Shown: piece after piece, positions 59,663 to 64,000 of the stretch
Layout of the letters: each line of letters starts with the position of its first letter
How positions within the stretch are numbered: the first letter of the stretch is position 1
Source of the DNA: Tetrastigma voinierianum
Lineage: Eukaryota; Streptophyta; Magnoliopsida; Vitales; Vitaceae
Direction of reading: 5' to 3'
Assembly: GCA_016808115.1 (NCBI GenBank)
Contig: JAEQBH010000903.1
Coordinates: forward strand, 186,001-250,000
DNA length: 64,000 nucleotides
Translations under genes and position numbers: made by a program
Notes under the pieces: generated by a model
Told to the model about the DNA's origin: nothing
The model's input: the letters and a program-made list of their open reading frames with translations, nothing else
Database searches by the model: none

Positions 59663-59989
59663 AAATTTTTTTAATTTTTGGAAGTCAAATGAAGCTTTAT
59701 CATAAGTGGTAGAGAGGTGAGAATTATTTGCAGACGTGGAATTTCCTTGAGAAATAAGGCTCCCTAATGGAGACGTGGATGAAACTCTTGAAGAACAAGA
59801 CTCTCTAATAAAGATGTAGATGAATTTTTGAGGAACAAACCTTCTTAATGGAAGAAATGGGTAGCATCTTCATGGAGAGAGTGGAGGAAATGGAGACTTG
59901 GCAGCAAATCAAGAATGTCTATAAAAGGACCAAAGAAAGGAACAAACCAAGGAACCAATCAACCTACCAATTGACAAATCAATTGACTC
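59663..59989. other. Flank with direct repeats and a TATA-like site
   Basis: Near-repeats of GGAGACGTGGATGAAACTCTTG / AGATGTAGATGAATTTTTG-type text lie at 59767-59840. CTATAAAAGG at 59921-59930 looks like a TATA box, but no gene follows. Possibly part of another retroelement. Confidence 0.3.
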
Positions 59990-60539
59990 TGCCACACCCC
60001 CACCCCTACTAGCGGTAGGTGTGTTGGCCACCCCACAGAAACCCCCAACCGTTACTTCAAACGACTAGAGAATCATGTGAAGCAAAGCCGTGTTGCTTAC
60101 TGAAAACCCGTATAAAAATTTTTCTTTTCCAAATTTGTGATTTTACAAAATTTCGCAAAGATAACAAATGTGTGATACAGACATATCCTAAAACCTCGTG
60201 ACAAGGCGCTTTGGCTAATTTCTTCTCAAAATATGGAAACCAACACACCTCGTCAAAGAGCCTCAGTCTACTACATTTTCACAAAACAAAACTATGTACA
60301 TACATATATGCTCAACTGTACAAATTCAAAGTATTTTCTTACACAAGTTATTTAATACAACACTATACTAGAAGTAATGAGAATACTAAAATGCTCTAGC
60401 GTCCGGTGTGCCTATACCTAGAAAATAGTTTTTAAAACAGGAAAATAATGAGCTAAATGAGCTCAGTGAGTGCATGCTTTATAAAATGCTTGCTTTTTCT
60501 GAAAATATCTCAAAACTGTAAAACTATATTTTACAAGAC

Positions 60540-60740
60540 ATTTTCCAGAAACCTTGCTTGTTTTTTCTATAAAAAGTTTTTAAACTTTCTTAAACTACTT
60601 GTTTGCTTGCTTTTAAAAGTTTCATAAAAACTTTTCAAAAACTGTTTGCTTTCTTTTCTCTAAAAGTTTATAAAAACTTTTCATAAACGCGGAGAGCCCT
60701 GGCTTCGGACACATAAAAGTTTCTAAAATTTTTCATAAAA
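60540..60740. repeat. Palindromic AAAAGTTTNNTAAAAACTTTT repeats
   Basis: Four or five copies of AAAAGTTT..ATAAAAACTTTT alternate with TTTGCTTGCTTT words. Each can fold on itself. Confidence 0.6.
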
Positions 60741-60986
60741 TGCTTGTCTGGCTACTCAATGGTTGATTTTAAAATCGTGTAAAATGCTTATAAATCAAGA
60801 TCAAATCCATCGAGGCCTTTCTTGGGTTGCACTTAGTAAACACCTGAGCTCGGGGCTTCAACCGTGCTCTGGAAGGACCTCGGGTCCACATCACATGGAA
60901 GGCCCCGCCCACATCACCTTTTCCGATAAATATGGTGGAAAGACCTTGGTCTACATCACCATAATCTAGTTAGCGCGCTAACCCTA

Positions 60987-63415
60987 TGTGATGCCCTAAA
61001 ACCGGGGTGTCCGTTGACAACCTGTCAACCTGCGGAATACTCATGGGTGTCGGGTGACCCGACACCTCTCACGAAAATCGGGCAAAGTCTCCTTTGTATG
61101 GGGAGCTCTACCCAAATACAAAAACCTGTCCCAATAAACAACAATGACCTCACTGGGTCCATATAAAACTAAAATGAATAAAAATGGCCACTTGGCCCCC
61201 TACATCAATACTCACAAAATAATTCCATCAATTTTATTACAAGGTTCAAGAGTTAATTACACTCTAAATACAAACATATATCAAACTTAAGCGTTCTAAT
61301 ACATGTTATACCAAAACATCAAAGCCACAAGTCGACTTTCTTCTAAATACGGCCTCTAATGAGTGCCGCCTTCCCTATCGCTCCCTGTACCTGAAATAAT
61401 ATTCCCTCAATAGGGCAGCTATCGCCAAGATGGAATTTATCTTTAAATGGGTTACTCCCACCTATGCATGCAATGATTCAATATAAACACACACCAAGAA
61501 AATACATGATCCTACTTTAATGTCTATGCTGTCATGGATGAGAATGTGACTCACCCTATCCCATATCCCGAGTCCTCATCGAATTTCACATGCAAGCCTA
61601 AGTATGAGCTACTGTCATTTTTCCGATGACAACCCAAGATTACTTCTAATCTTCTCATTTTTCATTTACAACCATTTACCTCGAGTCCTCACTGACTCCC
61701 TCAAACATGCATTTTGCCATGAATGAAAACCGTTTCCAAACAAAGGTATTTGTTTTTTTTAACCGTGGACAACCCTCCGATATAAATAGTGGACATACTC
61801 CGATAATCTATTTTATGGACAACCCTCCGATGTATATCAATTGGGTAGACTCCGACGATTGATATTATATGAACAACCCTCCGATGTATATCAATTCTTC
61901 GGAGCGTGACTCGACGATCGATATTATATGGAGAACCTCCGATGTTGCAGTGGACACACTCCGATGGGTCAATATTGTCATCAACCCGAAACTATTCTCT
62001 CAAGAAACCACCTCATGCACTCACTCCTATTGTCCTAAGGTGCCCTAGTGCATATGAAATGCAATGAGCCATTTCCATTTCCTTAACTCGTGCAACTCAT
62101 TTGGACATTGTCCTATTAATCGAACCCACTACTCAACACCATACGCAGTGTTGATCTACAACTGTGTACTCACGACACACCATCGAACTCCTAACACAGT
62201 GTCGATCCCAACTATGCACTCACACCCATGTCATGCGATGTTTTCGTGCATGTACAACGCAATGATGTCAATTCCAACCACTCATGCTAATATATGAAAC
62301 ATGTATATATTAACATAAATTAAATCATCACATCATGTTAACACATCAAATTCCATGCATTAACATATTAGATTCCACAAAATTCAAGCCATTCATCCTA
62401 GCAATATTTCACACAAATAACACATGGACGTTTTTGGTCCCATTCATGCAAATCGGGACTATTTTGGCCACCGAATAGTAATGTTGGGCTGTCCAGCAAG
62501 GGTACTTAATTTATTAAACATCGGTTCCACCCCAGAACCGAATCTATGGAAAGTGGAACCGAATTCCATGGCCATTTCCGGCCTCATATACACCAAAACA
62601 TAATTTATTGTATAAATTATGAAACAACCCCGCAAAACAGTCCCTACATTGTCCAAAAACAGGTTCAAATATTCCAACAATTCGGTCCCAAGTTTTAGGA
62701 CCGACCAAACAGCCACTCACGGCCTCAAACCAACTCAAGCATTTACAGAACACTTAAACAAAGGGTAAATCAAGTAGGATAAAACCCCTACTTCATGGAG
62801 TTTGTCAAAAACTCCCAAAATCGGTGCCCACGCGTAGCCCTCGTCGTGGGGAGCAACTTTGCTTCTTAGCTCGAAGCAATCCGACGGTCCGAACTCCCAG
62901 AAATATAGAGAGAAGGAGCACTTTCTCTCTCTAGAATTCAAAACCAAGCTTCATCGTGATCCTTTTTTCTTTCCCCTCGCACGCTTTTCCTTTCATTTTC
63001 GTGAGAAAATATACTATTTTACTCTTTTTTTTTTGCCTCATTCATTAACAATTTCATTAATTCCACTTCATAGCCCTTCTTGGCTCGATTCGACACTCTA
63101 AGACACCTGCATCATCTTTCATTTCATCCTTTAGTCAATCTTGCAACATGTGTCATAAGAAAGATATGCAAGAGCGACTTTGTCACATCACATGCCTCTC
63201 AACCCGCTTTACAAGACTTACACCTCTGCCTCGAAAAAGGTGTAAATTATGACTGTCTCGGAATTCGACGAAATTTGAAGTGGTAGCTAAATTTCGTGAG
63301 ACAATTCCAACAATGAAGTCAGTTTCATCATCCGAGATCTAGAAAAATTTTGGATTTTTATCGAAATGACCATTTTACCCTTTTTCCGAAAATTGGAATT
63401 TTCTCGGGTCTTACA
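60987..63415 (-). mobile_element. Solo G1 LTR with perfect CCCTA target-site duplication
   Basis: It starts TGTGATGCCCT and ends CTCGGGTCTTACA. CCCTA flanks both sides (60982-60986; 63416-63420). It is 2429 bp with no internal region. It contains the short-unit repeat (61760-61990) and GAGATCTAGAAAAATTTTGG before the end. This is the best-defined member of the family in the window and the reference for its edges. Confidence 0.9.
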
Positions 63416-63619
63416 CCCTATACACTCTAGTACGTGCCACGGTTTCCTTTAAATTCCGTAATGCATGATCTAAGTTTTCCGACCAGGTAAATCTAAAATG
63501 CATGAAATGGATGTCCTCTAACACTACCTCATGCACGCATTTTAATACCAATCGACCTGCAGATGCCTGCTTAAAACTAGGGATTTTCGTTAGGCTAGTT
63601 TTATAAAACACACTTTTTG

Positions 63620-63775
63620 CTTGCTTGCTCTTTGAAATATGGTTTTACAAATCAAAACCATTGCTTGTTTTTCAAATATGGTTTACAATCAAACCATTCC
63701 TTGCTTGAAATATTGTTTAATACTTTAAAACCATTATCGCTTGAAATATGGTTTAATACTTTAAACCATTACATA
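63620..63775. repeat. ~45-bp tandem repeat with TATGGTTT..AAACCAT palindrome
   Basis: Three to four units: GAAATATGGTTTTACAAATC, AAAACCATTGCTTG and variants with TTTAATACTTTAAACCATT. Inverted arms TGGTTT/AAACCA lie inside each unit. Confidence 0.7.
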
Positions 63776-64000
63776 CTAAAGGTAAAACGATTTATAAATA
63801 ATACACTAGTAATTTAAAAATAAGTTTAGAACACTCACCTTCCTTTTACACTAATTGAGCATGACTGTACCCTCCCGCTCCGCTATCACCCTACATATAT
63901 TCATGTGTATTGCACTTCACACCCATCAACACAACCAATTTGTACACTCGGTGCTGTTAAATTAAATTTTCTTAAAATATGTGGGCCCTAAATGCTATTC

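Larger units (their letters stand above)
59990..64000 (-). mobile_element. Second LTR family (partial, runs off the window), split by a G1 LTR
   Basis: It starts TGCCACACCCCCACCCC, reminiscent of gypsy LTR ends in inverted view. GAGCTAAATGAGCTCAGTGAG (60451-60471) and AACACTCACCTTCC (63830-63843) are wordings common in LTRs. The outer parts are 59990-60986 and 63416-64000, and the rest is the nested G1 LTR. The right edge is outside the window, so the family call is tentative. The frames in it are not genes. Confidence 0.4.

Noticed and set aside
59921..59930. TATA box CTATAAAAGG as promoter of a gene
   Set aside because: No coding region follows on the + strand. It may be part of an old LTR.

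Overview
The window looks like plant nuclear DNA, most likely repeat-rich heterochromatin of a flowering plant, possibly a dicot. It is AT-rich and shows no bacterial gene organisation. The recognisable coding remnants are typical of plants: a wall-associated receptor kinase (WAK-like), a plant mobile domain (PMD/MAIN-like) protein, MULE and PIF/Harbinger transposases, and a Ty3/gypsy polyprotein primed by initiator tRNA-Met. I found no intact cellular gene, no tRNA or rRNA gene, and no CRISPR array. Every coding region I can support is broken by frameshifts or stops. Boundaries were read by eye and are mostly good to about 10-50 bp, except where a target-site duplication (TSD) fixes them.

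Region 1 (1-16 kb). A + strand LTR of the window's dominant gypsy family (called G1 here) lies at 417-2446. It is followed by AT-rich sequence without a gene. A minus-strand WAK-like pseudogene spans 6638-11611. Upstream of it stand four more tandem copies (about 675 bp period) of its promoter plus signal-peptide exon, up to 14905.

Region 2 (16-25.8 kb). A copia-type LTR with its polypurine tract (about 16245-21300) is split by a 4.1-kb string of three joined G1 LTR pieces that has a perfect ATAGA TSD. A second, gutted copy of the WAK locus follows: intron at 23155-24965, promoter block at 25236-25560.

Region 3 (25.85-59.66 kb). A CACTACAAGAAA end and its inverted partner, each beside AAA and each carrying similar subterminal repeats, may be the two ends of one CACTA element used as a nest. 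Inside are: a G1 LTR (27.7-29.8); a MULE with about 300-bp terminal inverted repeats (30.07-41.97) holding a G1 LTR, a captured fragment of a mitochondrial calcium-uptake (MICU-like) gene, a MURA-type transposase and a PMD open reading frame; a PIF/Harbinger element (42.5-45.0); a minus-strand G1 Ty3/gypsy chromovirus (45.6-55.9) joined to a second partial copy (55.9-57.3); and a + strand solo G1 LTR (57.48-59.18).

Region 4 (59.7-64 kb). Another LTR-like element with AT-rich palindromic tandem repeats is interrupted by a solo G1 LTR (60987-63415) with a perfect CCCTA TSD.

The parts do not form a working pathway. The window is a layered record of insertions, LTR recombination and gene-fragment capture.
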